From the NCBI RefSeq assembly GCF_002192455.1, contig NZ_CP021744.1, forward strand, positions 6,233,501 through 6,297,500: a stretch of DNA of 64,000 nt. The letters run 5' to 3'. Shown here one piece after another: positions 15,721 to 23,779 of this stretch (position 1 is its first letter; every line of letters starts with the position of its first letter). A program made the position numbers and the translations under genes. The notes under the pieces were generated by a model. That model did no database searches and had not been told where the DNA came from. It was given only the letters and a program-made list of their open reading frames with translations. Origin of the DNA: Streptomyces albireticuli (GTDB taxonomy: Bacteria; Actinomycetota; Actinomycetes; Streptomycetales; Streptomycetaceae).

Positions 15721-16889
15721 GGATCGGGATCGTCTGTCCGTACGCGTGGGACGTGCCGGGCGGGGTGCAGTTCCACATCCGGGACCTGGCGGAGCACCTC
15801 ATCCGGCTGGGGCACGAGGTGTCGGTGCTGGCGCCGGCGGACGACGAGACGCCGCTCCCGCCGTTCGTCGTCTCGGCCGGCCGGGCCGTGCCGGTGCCCT
15901 ACAACGGCTCGGTGGCCCGGCTGAACTTCGGCTTCCTGTCCGCCGCCCGGGTGCGGCGCTGGCTGCACGACGGCGACTTCGACGTCATCCACATCCACGA
16001 GCCGACCTCGCCCTCCCTGGGCCTGCTGACCTGCTGGGCGGCGCAGGGCCCGATCGTGGCGACCTTCCACACCTCCAACCCCCGCTCCCGGGCGATGATC
16101 GCGGCCTATCCGATCCTCCAGCCGGCGCTGGAGAAGATCAGCGCCCGGATCGCGGTGAGCGAGTACGCCCGGCGGACGCTGGTCGAGCACCTGGGCGGGG
16201 ACGCGGTCGTCATCCCCAACGGTGTCGACGTGGACTTCTTCGCCCGCGCCGAACCCCGCAAGGAGTGGCAGGGTGGTGTCGAGGGCGGCACGATCGGCTT
16301 CATCGGCCGGATCGACGAGCCGCGCAAGGGGCTCCCCGTCCTGATGCGCGCCCTGCCGAAGATCCTCGCGGAGCGCCCCGGCACCCGGCTGCTGGTGGCC
16401 GGGCGCGGTGACGAGGAGGAGGCCGTCGCGACCCTGCCCGCGGAGATGCGCGAGCGGGTGGAGTTCCTCGGCATGGTGAGCGACGAGGACAAGGCGCGGC
16501 TGCTGCGCAGCGTGGACGTGTACGTGGCGCCCAACACCGGCGGCGAGTCGTTCGGCATCATCCTCGTCGAGGCGATGTCGGCGGGCGCGCCCGTCCTCGC
16601 GAGCGACCTGGACGCGTTCGCGCAGGTCCTCGACAAGGGCGCGGCGGGCGAGCTGTTCGCCAACGAGGACGCGGACGCGCTGGCCGCGGCGGCGGTGGGT
16701 CTGCTGGGCAACCCGGACCGCCGGGCGGAACTGCGCGAGCGCGGCTCGGCGCACGTGCGCCGCTTCGACTGGTCGCGGGTCGGCGCGGACATTTTGGCGG
16801 TCTACGAGACGGTGACGGCGGGCGCGGCGTCGGTGGCCACGGACGAACGCACGGGCTTCCGGGCCCGGTTCGGGCTGGCGCGGGACTGA
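15717..16889 (+). CDS. pimA: PimA-type phosphatidylinositol mannosyltransferase
   Basis: GT4 (GT-B) glycosyltransferase of 390 aa that transfers mannose from GDP-mannose to position 2 of phosphatidylinositol. The N-terminus MRIGIVCPYAWDVPGGVQ holds the flexible Gly-rich loop of PimA. HEPTSPSLGLL and the central IGFIGRIDEPRKGL are family motifs, and the E-x7-E nucleotide-sugar motif is ESFGIILVEAMSAGAPVLAS. ATG 15717 overlaps the acyltransferase stop. The last gene of the pgsA operon, it is followed by a 402-bp gap rich in repeats. Confidence 0.94.
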   Translation: MRIGIVCPYAWDVPGGVQFHIRDLAEHLIRLGHEVSVLAPADDETPLPPFVVSAGRAVPVPYNGSVARLNFGFLSAARVRRWLHDGDFDVIHIHEPTSPSLGLLTCWAAQGPIVATFHTSNPRSRAMIAAYPILQPALEKISARIAVSEYARRTLVEHLGGDAVVIPNGVDVDFFARAEPRKEWQGGVEGGTIGFIGRIDEPRKGLPVLMRALPKILAERPGTRLLVAGRGDEEEAVATLPAEMRERVEFLGMVSDEDKARLLRSVDVYVAPNTGGESFGIILVEAMSAGAPVLASDLDAFAQVLDKGAAGELFANEDADALAAAAVGLLGNPDRRAELRERGSAHVRRFDWSRVGADILAVYETVTAGAASVATDERTGFRARFGLARD

Positions 16890-16930
16890 GGCCGGTCGGC
16901 GGGGGTCGTACGCCACGGGCCAAGGGCGGG

Positions 16931-17058
16931 CTCCACTCGTGCCGGCCACGTTCCGGGCCGGGGTGCACTCGTGCCGGCCACGTTCCGGGCCGGGCTCCAC
17001 TCGTGCCGGCCACGCTCCGGGCCGGGCTCCACTCGCGTCGGCCACGTTGCGGGCCGGG
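16931..17058. repeat. Four tandem copies of a 32-bp unit
   Basis: Units start at 16931, 16963, 16995 and 17027, each 32 bp, sharing ACTCG-x-GCCGGCCACG and CGGGCCGGG. Units 1-3 differ at one to three bases, and unit 4 has four or so changes. They are directly adjacent, without spacers, in the gap between pimA and the LemA-like gene. No coding frame with Streptomyces codon use spans them. They look like a minisatellite that may vary in copy number. Confidence 0.9.
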
Positions 17059-17135
17059 CCTGCGGCCCGCTCCGCGTCCAGGGGCTCGACGCAGTGCGAG
17101 CGGGGGGCACGATCAGGTCCGTGCCCGGCCACACT

Positions 17136-17160
17136 CCAGCCCGTCCGGCGTTTGAGGACA
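17136..17160 (+). repeat. Dispersed Streptomyces intergenic repeat, copy 1
   Basis: CCAGCCCGTCCGGCGTTTGA plus GGACA matches, with one mismatch, the element at 21755 and is related to elements at 36795-36865 and 51139. This core is common between genes in Streptomyces genomes, from general knowledge. The rest of the 402-bp gap shows no gene: only this element, the 32-bp array and short GC-rich repeats. Confidence 0.7.
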
Positions 17161-17223
17161 TCGGTAAGGCGCGCCCGCCACTCGGCGGCACCCTTACGGC
17201 GGCCCGTAAGCCCCCGCACCGTC

Positions 17224-17281
17224 GCGGCAGCGGCAACGCGGCAGCGGCAACGCGGCGAGCGGCGTCGCGGCGAGCGGTAAC
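17224..17281. repeat. Short GCGGC-type tandem repeats
   Basis: GCGGCAGCGGCAAC occurs twice in tandem (17224-17237, 17238-17251), followed by two related 15-mers, GCGGCGAGCGGCGTC (17252) and GCGGCGAGCGGTAAC (17267). The array ends 10 bp before the start of the LemA-like gene, so it occupies that gene's promoter or leader. Confidence 0.75.
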
Positions 17282-17291
17282 GTGAGCTCGC

Positions 17292-17834
17292 GTGACCACA
17301 ATGATCTGGATCGTCGTCGCGCTGGTCGTCATCGGCGTCTACCTGAGCTGGACCGCCGGCCGTCTCGACCGGCTGCACAGCCGTATCGACGCGGCGCGGG
17401 CCGCGCTCGACGCCCAGTTGCTGCGGCGCGCCTCGGTCGCGCAGGAGCTCGCCACCGCGGGGGTGCTCGATCCGGCGGCCTCGATCGTCCTCTACCAGGC
17501 GGCGCACGCCGCCCGGCAGGCGGAGGAGGAGCACCGGGAGGTCGCGGAGAGCGAGCTGAGCCAGGCGCTGCGGGCCGTGTTCGCGGAGCCGCCGCAGGTC
17601 GAGGCGGTGCGGGCGGCGCCGGGCGGTGAGGAGTCGCTGACGGAGCTCGGGGAGGCCGTGCGCCGGGTGCCGATGGCGCGGCGGTTCCACAACGACGCGG
17701 TGCGCGCCGCGCGCGCGGTCCGCAAGCACCGGGTGGTGCGCTGGTTCCGGCTGGCGGGCCACGCGCCGTTCCCGCTCGCGTTCGAGATGGACGACGAGCC
17801 GCCGGCGGTGCTCGGGGACCGCACAAGCCACTGA
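17292..17834 (+). CDS. LemA-like small membrane protein
   Basis: Protein of 180 aa with one N-terminal membrane anchor (IWIVVALVVIGVYLSW, residues 5-20). A long helical region follows, beginning RLDRLHSRIDAARAALDAQL, which resembles the LemA family coiled region. An Ala/Glu-rich helical stretch continues to about residue 130, and the C-terminus (WFRLAGHAPFPLAFEMDDEP) has a Pro/Asp tail. Function is unknown. GTG 17292 is used; an in-frame ATG (third codon on) is an alternative. It stands alone upstream of pdxS with 84 bp between them. Confidence 0.75.
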   Translation: MTTMIWIVVALVVIGVYLSWTAGRLDRLHSRIDAARAALDAQLLRRASVAQELATAGVLDPAASIVLYQAAHAARQAEEEHREVAESELSQALRAVFAEPPQVEAVRAAPGGEESLTELGEAVRRVPMARRFHNDAVRAARAVRKHRVVRWFRLAGHAPFPLAFEMDDEPPAVLGDRTSH

Positions 17835-17918
17835 CCTCGAATTGGCTCTTTTTTCGCCCATCGGGCGGCGGATTGGATGACCGTGCAGCATCACCGCCCT
17901 TGATAGTGAGGTCACCAC

Positions 17919-18833
17919 GTGTCCAGCACGGCCCCCAGCACGTCCACGAACCCCGAGACCGGCACCGCACGCGTCAAGCGCGGCATGGCCGAGCAGCTCA
18001 AGGGCGGCGTGATCATGGACGTCGTCAACGCAGAGCAGGCGAAGATCGCCGAGGACGCGGGCGCCGTCGCGGTCATGGCGCTGGAGCGGGTTCCGGCCGA
18101 CATCCGCAAGGACGGCGGCGTGGCCCGGATGTCCGACCCGAACATGATCGAGGAGATCATCGGCGCGGTCTCCATCCCGGTCATGGCCAAGTCCCGCATC
18201 GGCCACTTCGTCGAGGCCCAGGTGCTCCAGTCCCTCGGCGTCGACTACATCGACGAGTCCGAGGTGCTCACCCCGGCCGACGAGGTCAACCACTCCGACA
18301 AGTGGGCGTTCACCACCCCCTTCGTCTGCGGTGCCACCAACCTGGGCGAGGCCCTGCGCCGCATCGCCGAGGGCGCGGCCATGATCCGCTCGAAGGGCGA
18401 GGCCGGCACCGGCAACGTCGTCGAGGCCGTCCGCCACCTGCGCCAGATCAAGAACGAGATCGCCCGCCTGCGCGGCTACGACAACAACGAGCTCTTCGCC
18501 GCGGCCAAGGAGCTGCGCGCCCCGTACGAGCTCGTCAAGGAGGTCGCCGAGCTCGGCAAGCTCCCCGTGGTCCTCTTCTCCGCCGGTGGCGTCGCCACCC
18601 CCGCCGACGCCGCGCTGATGCGCCAGCTCGGTGCCGAGGGCGTCTTCGTCGGCTCCGGCATCTTCAAGTCCGGCGACCCGGCCAAGCGCGCCGCCGCCAT
18701 CGTGAAGGCCACCACCTTCTTCGACGACCCGAAGGTCATCGCGGACGCCTCCCGCAACCTGGGCGAGGCCATGGTCGGCATCAACTGCGACACCCTCCCC
18801 GAGTCGGAGCGCTACGCCAACCGCGGCTGGTAG
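17919..18833 (+). CDS. pdxS: Pyridoxal 5'-phosphate synthase lyase subunit PdxS
   Basis: Synthase subunit of the DXP-independent vitamin B6 route: it builds PLP from ribose 5-phosphate, glyceraldehyde 3-phosphate and ammonia supplied by PdxT. The 304 aa product is the usual length. The N-terminal RVKRGMAEQLKGGVIMDVV begins the beta/alpha barrel. Catalytic lysines lie in VMAKSRIGH and MIRSKGEAGTGN, and the phosphate site is LFSAGGVATPADAALM and GVFVGSGIFKSGDP. GTG 17919 has GAGG about 8 nt upstream. A hairpin lies between this gene and pdxT. Confidence 0.97.
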   Translation: MSSTAPSTSTNPETGTARVKRGMAEQLKGGVIMDVVNAEQAKIAEDAGAVAVMALERVPADIRKDGGVARMSDPNMIEEIIGAVSIPVMAKSRIGHFVEAQVLQSLGVDYIDESEVLTPADEVNHSDKWAFTTPFVCGATNLGEALRRIAEGAAMIRSKGEAGTGNVVEAVRHLRQIKNEIARLRGYDNNELFAAAKELRAPYELVKEVAELGKLPVVLFSAGGVATPADAALMRQLGAEGVFVGSGIFKSGDPAKRAAAIVKATTFFDDPKVIADASRNLGEAMVGINCDTLPESERYANRGW

Positions 18834-18851
18834 TCCGCCCCGCGTTCCCCC

Positions 18852-18884
18852 CGGTGGGCGGCCCGTTCCCAGGGCCGCCCACCG
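18852..18884 (+). terminator. Hairpin between pdxS and pdxT
   Basis: A 13-bp perfect stem (18852-18864 with 18872-18884) and 7-nt loop lie in the 85-bp spacer. It may reduce transcription into pdxT, giving more PdxS than PdxT, or protect the pdxS mRNA end. Confidence 0.6.
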
Positions 18885-18918
18885 TCCGTACACCGCGTCC
18901 CGCTGTGAGAGGTACCCC

Positions 18919-19518
18919 GTGACAAGCCCCGTCGACAGCCCGGTCATCGGCGTACTCGCCCTCCAGGGCGACGTCCGCGAGCACCTGATCGCCCTCGCGG
19001 CCGCCGGGGCCGTGGCCCGCCCGGTCCGCCGTCCCGAGGAGCTCGGCGACCTCGACGGCCTGGTCATACCCGGCGGCGAGTCCACCACCATGTCCAAGCT
19101 GGCGGTCGCCTTCGGGATGCTGGAGCCGCTGCGCGAGCGGGTGCGGGCCGGGCTGCCGGTCTACGGCACCTGCGCCGGCATGATCATGGTCGCGGACAAG
19201 CTCCTGGACGGCCGGGAGGACCAGGAGACGCTCGGCGGCATCGACATGATCGTGCGCCGTAACGCCTTCGGGCGGCAGAACGAGTCCTTCGAGGCGGCCG
19301 TCGAGGTCGCGGGGATCGAGGGCGGTCCCGTCGAGGGCGTCTTCATCCGCGCCCCCTGGGTGGAGTCGCTGGGTGCCCAGGCGCAGGTGCTGGCCACGTA
19401 CGACGGCCACACGGTCGCCGTGCGGCAGGGGAACGTGCTGGCGACGTCCTTCCACCCGGAGCTGACGGGCGACCACAGGATGCACGGGCTGTTCGTCGAC
19501 ATGGTGCGCGCGGCGTAG
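18919..19518 (+). CDS. pdxT: Pyridoxal 5'-phosphate synthase glutaminase subunit PdxT
   Basis: Class I glutamine amidotransferase of 199 aa that releases ammonia for PdxS in the 12+12 synthase complex. The nucleophile Cys is in YGTCAGMIM, the glycine loop is VIPGGESTTMSKL, and the His-x-Glu of the triad is FHPELTGDHRMH near the C-terminus. The N-terminal IGVLALQGDVREH is diagnostic. GTG 18919 follows GAGAGG. Together with pdxS it makes the full PLP pathway. Confidence 0.96.
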   Translation: MTSPVDSPVIGVLALQGDVREHLIALAAAGAVARPVRRPEELGDLDGLVIPGGESTTMSKLAVAFGMLEPLRERVRAGLPVYGTCAGMIMVADKLLDGREDQETLGGIDMIVRRNAFGRQNESFEAAVEVAGIEGGPVEGVFIRAPWVESLGAQAQVLATYDGHTVAVRQGNVLATSFHPELTGDHRMHGLFVDMVRAA

Positions 19519-19582
19519 CGGTGAGGTCCCGGTAGGATCTCAGTCGTTCGTTCAGAAATGGTTACGCGAAGGAGACAGGCGG

Positions 19583-20335
19583 ATGTCCGGCCACTCTAAA
19601 TGGGCTACGACTAAGCACAAGAAGGCCGTGATCGACGCCAAGCGCGGCAAGCTCTTCGCGAAGATGATCAAGAACATCGAGGTCGCGGCCCGGACCGGCG
19701 GTGCCGACCCGGCGGGCAACCCGACGCTGTTCGACGCCATCCAGAAGGCGAAGAAGAGCTCGGTCCCGAACAAGAACATCGACTCGGCCGTCAAGCGCGG
19801 CGCCGGCCTGGAGGCCGGTGGCGCCGACTACGAGACGATCATGTACGAGGGCTACGGCCCGAACGGTGTCGCGGTGCTCATCGAGTGCCTCACCGACAAC
19901 CGCAACCGTGCCGCGTCCGACGTGCGCGTCGCCATGACCCGCAACGGCGGCTCGATGGCCGACCCGGGCTCGGTCTCGTACCTCTTCAACCGCAAGGGCG
20001 TCGTGATCGTCCCCAAGGGCGAGCTCACCGAGGACGACGTCCTCGGCGCGGTCCTGGACGCGGGCGCCGAGGAGGTCAACGACCTGGGCGAGACCTTCGA
20101 GGTGCTCAGCGAGGCCACGGACATGGTCGCGGTGCGCACCGCGCTCCAGGAGGCGGGCATCGACTACGACTCCGCCGAGGCCAACTTCGTCCCGACCATG
20201 CAGGTCGAGCTGGACGAGGACGGCGCGCGCAAGATCTTCAAGCTGATCGACGCGCTGGAGGACAGCGACGACGTGCAGAACGTCTTCGCCAACTTCGACG
20301 TCTCCGACGACGTGATGGCCAAGGTCGACGCGTAA
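19583..20335 (+). CDS. YebC/PmpR family regulator
   Basis: Conserved cytosolic protein of 250 aa with the start MSGHSKWATTKHKKAVIDAK and the core RAASDVRVAMTRNGGSM, both diagnostic of the YebC family. Members have been described as DNA-binding regulators and, more recently, as translation factors that relieve ribosome stalling at proline motifs; which applies here is not readable. ATG 19583 is preceded by GAAGGAGAC. A TAGGAT element at about 19533 could be its -10. It lies directly upstream of ruvCAB, a very common arrangement. Confidence 0.93.
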   Translation: MSGHSKWATTKHKKAVIDAKRGKLFAKMIKNIEVAARTGGADPAGNPTLFDAIQKAKKSSVPNKNIDSAVKRGAGLEAGGADYETIMYEGYGPNGVAVLIECLTDNRNRAASDVRVAMTRNGGSMADPGSVSYLFNRKGVVIVPKGELTEDDVLGAVLDAGAEEVNDLGETFEVLSEATDMVAVRTALQEAGIDYDSAEANFVPTMQVELDEDGARKIFKLIDALEDSDDVQNVFANFDVSDDVMAKVDA

Positions 20336-20372
20336 GCGACGATCCGCCACGCGCCGCGGACACCGGCCGTGA

Positions 20373-20405
20373 ACGGGCCGACGGGACACCGCCCCGTCGG
20401 CCCGT
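20373..20405 (+). terminator. yebC terminator
   Basis: A 13-bp perfect stem (20373-20385 with 20393-20405) with a 7-nt loop lies 38 nt past the yebC stop and 67 nt before ruvC. Confidence 0.7.
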
Positions 20406-20471
20406 CGGCATGACCGGGCGTTGTCAGTGGCAGCCGATAGTCTGCGGACGGACGACGGAGGAGGGGGCGCG

Positions 20472-21035
20472 ATGCGCGTGCTGGGCGTGGACCCGGGGCT
20501 GACCAGGTGCGGCATCGGCGTGGTCGAGGGCGTCGCCGGGCGGCCGCTGCGGATGCTCGGCGTCGGCGTCGTGCGCACCCCGGCCGAGGCCGAGGTCGCC
20601 GACCGCCTCGTCCTCATCGAGCGCGGCATCGAGCAGTGGCTCGACGAACACCGCCCCGAGTTCGTCGCCGTGGAGCGCGTCTTCAGCCAGCACAACGTGA
20701 GCACGGTCATGGGCACCGCCCAGGCCAGCGCGGTCGCCATGCTCTGCGCCGCCCGCCGCGGACTGCCCGTCGCCCTGCACACCCCCAGCGAGGTCAAGGC
20801 CGCCGTCACCGGCAGCGGCCGGGCCGACAAGGCCCAGGTCGGCTCCATGGTCACCCGCCTGCTCCGGCTCGACGCACCGCCCAGGCCGGCCGACGCCGCC
20901 GACGCCCTCGCCCTGGCCATCTGTCACATCTGGCGGGCCCCCGCGACCAACCGCCTCCAGCAGGCCGTCGCCGCCCACCGCCGCACCGCGCGTCCCCAGG
21001 ACGCCACCGCACGAACCCTGAAGGGCAGCGCATGA
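20472..21035 (+). CDS. ruvC: Holliday junction endonuclease RuvC
   Basis: It resolves Holliday junctions by paired nicks during recombination repair. The 187 aa product has the acidic catalytic set: Asp in VLGVDPGLTRCG, Glu in FVAVERVFSQHN, and the C-terminal Asp pair in RPADAADALALAICH. The junction-binding helix is NVSTVMGTAQASAV. ATG 20472 is supported by a strong GGAGGAGGGG starting at 20457. Its stop overlaps the ruvA ATG by 4 bp. Confidence 0.97.
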   Translation: MRVLGVDPGLTRCGIGVVEGVAGRPLRMLGVGVVRTPAEAEVADRLVLIERGIEQWLDEHRPEFVAVERVFSQHNVSTVMGTAQASAVAMLCAARRGLPVALHTPSEVKAAVTGSGRADKAQVGSMVTRLLRLDAPPRPADAADALALAICHIWRAPATNRLQQAVAAHRRTARPQDATARTLKGSA

Positions 21036-21649
21036 TCGCCTTTGTCTCCGGCCCGGTCGCGGCCCTCGCCCCGGACACCGCCGTCGTCGAGGTCGGCGGC
21101 GTCGGCATGGCCGTCCTGTGCACCCCGGACACCCTCTCCACCCTCCGGGTCGGCGAGCACGCCAAGCTCGCCACGTCCCTCGTGGTCCGCGAGGACTCCC
21201 TCACCCTCTACGGCTTCGCCGACGACGACGAGCGCCAGGTCTTCGAGCTGCTCCAGACGGCCAGCGGCGTCGGCCCCCGCCTCGCCCAGGCCATGCTCGC
21301 CGTGCACCGGCCGGACGCCCTGCGGCGCGCGGTCGCCACGGGCGACGAGAAGGCGCTCACGGCCGTGCCGGGCATCGGCAAGAAGGGGGCGCAGAAGCTG
21401 CTGCTGGAGCTGAAGGACCGGCTGGGCGCCCCCGTGGGCACCGGCGCGGCCCCCGCGCCCGCGGCCGCCGCCGGCTGGCGCGACCAGCTGCACGCGGCGC
21501 TCGTGGGGCTGGGATACGCGGCCCGCGAGGCGGACGACGCGGTGGCGGCGGTGACGCCGCAGGCGGAGGAGGTCGTCGCGGGCGGCGGCACCCCGCAGGT
21601 CGGACAGCTGCTCCGGGCCGCGCTCCAGACCCTGAACCGCGCCCGCTGA
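21032..21649 (+). CDS. ruvA: Holliday junction DNA helicase subunit RuvA
   Basis: Tetrameric junction-binding protein of 205 aa that loads RuvB. Domain I is the OB fold (MIAFVSGPVAALAPDTAVVE). Domain II holds two helix-hairpin-helix motifs, LQTASGVGPRLAQAML and LTAVPGIGKKGAQKLLLELK. A flexible Ala/Pro linker (GTGAAPAPAAAAG) leads to the C-terminal RuvB-binding domain III. It is translationally coupled to ruvC. A 254-bp repeat-containing gap separates it from ruvB. Confidence 0.96.
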   Translation: MIAFVSGPVAALAPDTAVVEVGGVGMAVLCTPDTLSTLRVGEHAKLATSLVVREDSLTLYGFADDDERQVFELLQTASGVGPRLAQAMLAVHRPDALRRAVATGDEKALTAVPGIGKKGAQKLLLELKDRLGAPVGTGAAPAPAAAAGWRDQLHAALVGLGYAAREADDAVAAVTPQAEEVVAGGGTPQVGQLLRAALQTLNRAR

Positions 21650-21754
21650 CGGTGGCCGCCCCCCGGCCCCGCCCCTTTCCGGCCCGGGACCCGGTCCCGG
21701 CCCACGGCCCTCGCATGCCCGACGGGCCGGCTCGTCGTCCGGACCGGGCGGAGA

Positions 21755-21780
21755 TCCAGCCCGTCCGGCGTTCGAGGACA
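21755..21780 (+). repeat. Dispersed Streptomyces intergenic repeat, copy 2
   Basis: The 26-bp core TCCAGCCCGTCCGGCGTTCG plus AGGACA lies between ruvA and ruvB and matches the copy at 17136 with one change (TTCG for TTTG). The following 100 bp contain the GC-rich tail typical of these elements (GGGCGGG and CCCGCCC blocks near 21800-21865), which can fold into hairpins. Confidence 0.7.
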
Positions 21781-21903
21781 CCGCGCGTCAGCGCGGAAGG
21801 GGGGCCCGGGAGCCCGCCCCCGGTCATGGGAAAGGGCGGGTAGGGGAAAGACCCGCCCCGACCCACCCACCCGCACCCGACCCCGCTCCCCAGAGAGGCC
21901 CCT

Positions 21904-22977
21904 GTGAACTGGGACGACGAAGCCCCCACGACCACCCCCGGCGACCGCCTCGTCGGTGCCGCCGCCGACCGCGAGGAGCAGGCCGTCGAGGCCGCCCTGC
22001 GCCCCAAGGACCTGGAGGAGTTCGTCGGGCAGGAGCGGGTCCGGGAGCAGCTCGACCTGGTGCTCAAGGCCGCCCGGCAGCGCAACGCCACCGCCGATCA
22101 CGTCCTGCTCTCCGGCGCCCCCGGCCTCGGCAAGACCACCCTCTCGATGATCATCGCGGCGGAGATGGGCGCGCCCATCCGCATCACCTCCGGCCCCGCC
22201 ATCCAGCACGCCGGCGACCTGGCCGCGATCCTGTCCTCCCTCACCGAGGGCGAGGTCCTCTTCCTCGACGAGATCCACCGCATGTCCCGGCCCGCCGAGG
22301 AGATGCTGTACATGGCGATGGAGGACTTCCGCGTCGACGTGATCGTCGGCAAGGGCCCCGGCGCCACCGCGATCCCGCTGGAGCTGCCGCCCTTCACCCT
22401 CGTCGGCGCCACCACCCGGGCCGGCCTGCTGCCGCCCCCGCTGCGCGACCGCTTCGGCTTCACCGGGCACATGGAGTTCTACGCCCCCGCCGAGCTGGAG
22501 CGCGTCATCCACCGCTCCGCCCGGCTCCTCGACGTCGGCATAGACGCGGACGGCGCGGCCGAGATCGCGGGCCGCTCCCGCGGCACCCCCCGCATCGCCA
22601 ACCGCCTGCTGCGCCGTGTGCGCGACTACGCCCAGGTCAAGGCCGACGGCCTGGTCACCAGGGAGGTCGCCGCCCAGGCCCTCGCGGTCTACGAGGTCGA
22701 CACCCGCGGCCTCGACCGGCTGGACCGGGCCGTGCTCACCGCCCTGCTGAAGCTCTTCGGCGGCGGACCGGTGGGCCTGTCCACGCTCGCCGTCGCGGTG
22801 GGGGAGGAGCGCGAGACGGTCGAGGAGGTCGCCGAGCCGTTCCTGGTCCGGGAGGGTCTGCTGGCCCGCACGCCCAGGGGCCGGATCGCGACCCCGGCGG
22901 CCTGGAACCACCTCGGTCTGGTGCCCCCGCAGCAGGCGGCGGGCGCCCCCGGCCAGCAGGGACTCTTCGGCGGCTGA
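21904..22977 (+). CDS. ruvB: Holliday junction branch migration ATPase RuvB
   Basis: AAA+ hexameric motor of 357 aa that drives branch migration with RuvA. Walker A is GAPGLGKTTL, Walker B LFLDEIHRM, sensor 1 LVGATTRAGLLPPPLRDRFG including the arginine finger, and sensor 2 GRSRGTPRIANRLLRRVRD. The C-terminal winged helix contains PFLVREGLLARTPRGRIAT. GTG 21904 has GAGAGG 7-12 nt upstream. Unlike ruvC-ruvA it is not overlapping its neighbour and may have its own promoter in the repeat-bearing gap. Confidence 0.97.
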   Translation: MNWDDEAPTTTPGDRLVGAAADREEQAVEAALRPKDLEEFVGQERVREQLDLVLKAARQRNATADHVLLSGAPGLGKTTLSMIIAAEMGAPIRITSGPAIQHAGDLAAILSSLTEGEVLFLDEIHRMSRPAEEMLYMAMEDFRVDVIVGKGPGATAIPLELPPFTLVGATTRAGLLPPPLRDRFGFTGHMEFYAPAELERVIHRSARLLDVGIDADGAAEIAGRSRGTPRIANRLLRRVRDYAQVKADGLVTREVAAQALAVYEVDTRGLDRLDRAVLTALLKLFGGGPVGLSTLAVAVGEERETVEEVAEPFLVREGLLARTPRGRIATPAAWNHLGLVPPQQAAGAPGQQGLFGG

Positions 22978-23144
22978 ACGGCGCGGGTACTGGTCCGGTC
23001 AGGAACCACGGTGCCATGCTGGGCGTTGTTCCCTAGGCGCGGACTCGCTTAGACTCCGCCGATGCCCGTCCGTACAGACGCGGCATACCACCCCCGTAGA
23101 CCAGGCCGCGTCCTCCCGTGGTCGTGCGAAGGAAACCCCGTCCC

Positions 23145-23630
23145 GTGAATATCATGACTCTCCTGCCGTTCATCGTGCTTATCGGGGCCATGTTCCTGAT
23201 GACCCGGTCGGCCAAGAACAAGCAGCGCCAGGCGGCGCAGATGCGCGACCAGATGCAGCCGGGCACCGGCGTGCGGACGATCGGCGGCATGTACGCCACG
23301 GTCAAGGAGGTCAGCGACGACTCGGTCCTCCTCGAGGTCGCCCCGGGCGTCCACGCGATCTACGCGAAGAACGCCATCGGCGCCGTCCTGGAGGACGAGG
23401 AGTACAACCGCATCGTCCACGGGATCGAGCCGGACGAGTCCGACGCCCCCGTCGTCCCGGACGACGCCTCCTCGCTGACCGAGGCCGCCGAGGGCGACGC
23501 CCCGGCCGAGAAGAAGATCGACCTCGGCAAGGACACCGCGGCCGGCGCCACGGACGAGGCCGCGAAGGCCGAGAAGACCGAGGACGCCAAGCGGGACGGC
23601 AAGCAGGACGGCGACGCCGACGCGAAGTAG
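23145..23630 (+). CDS. yajC: Preprotein translocase subunit YajC
   Basis: Small bitopic protein of 161 aa, accessory to SecDF and SecYEG. The single N-terminal membrane segment is LLPFIVLIGAMFLMTR, followed by SAKNKQRQAAQMRDQMQPGT and the conserved VRTIGGMYATVKEV. A long acidic Ala/Asp/Lys-rich tail (about residue 105 on) is a common actinobacterial extension. GTG 23145 is chosen because GAAGGAAA lies 10 nt upstream; an ATG at 23154 is in frame. It heads the yajC-secD-secF group. Confidence 0.93.
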   Translation: MNIMTLLPFIVLIGAMFLMTRSAKNKQRQAAQMRDQMQPGTGVRTIGGMYATVKEVSDDSVLLEVAPGVHAIYAKNAIGAVLEDEEYNRIVHGIEPDESDAPVVPDDASSLTEAAEGDAPAEKKIDLGKDTAAGATDEAAKAEKTEDAKRDGKQDGDADAK

Positions 23631-23639
23631 CCCCTTCAG

Positions 23640-23679
23640 GGAACCGCGGAGCACTGCGTGAGCGGTGCGCCGCGGTTCC
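23640..23679 (+). terminator. Hairpin between yajC and secD
   Basis: A 10-bp outer stem (GGAACCGCGG with CCGCGGTTCC) continues through a GU-containing inner stem around a GTGA loop, then TTTA. It probably attenuates read-through from yajC into secD. Confidence 0.65.
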
Positions 23680-23779
23680 TTTACGGTCTAGGCTCCGGCG
23701 GGGGGCACGTCCCCACAAGACTTCGTGGCCGTCCGGCGAACACCCGACGCCGGGCGGTTGGACAGGGAGAAACGACAAG

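Noticed and set aside
16931..17058. CRISPR array
   Set aside because: The four 32-bp units touch each other without spacers, so they are simple tandem repeats.
15285..19097. 1270-codon minus-strand frame across pimA and pdxS
   Set aside because: It runs across several verified plus-strand genes and a repeat gap, with Arg/Gly/His-rich low-complexity sequence typical of antisense frames in GC-rich DNA.
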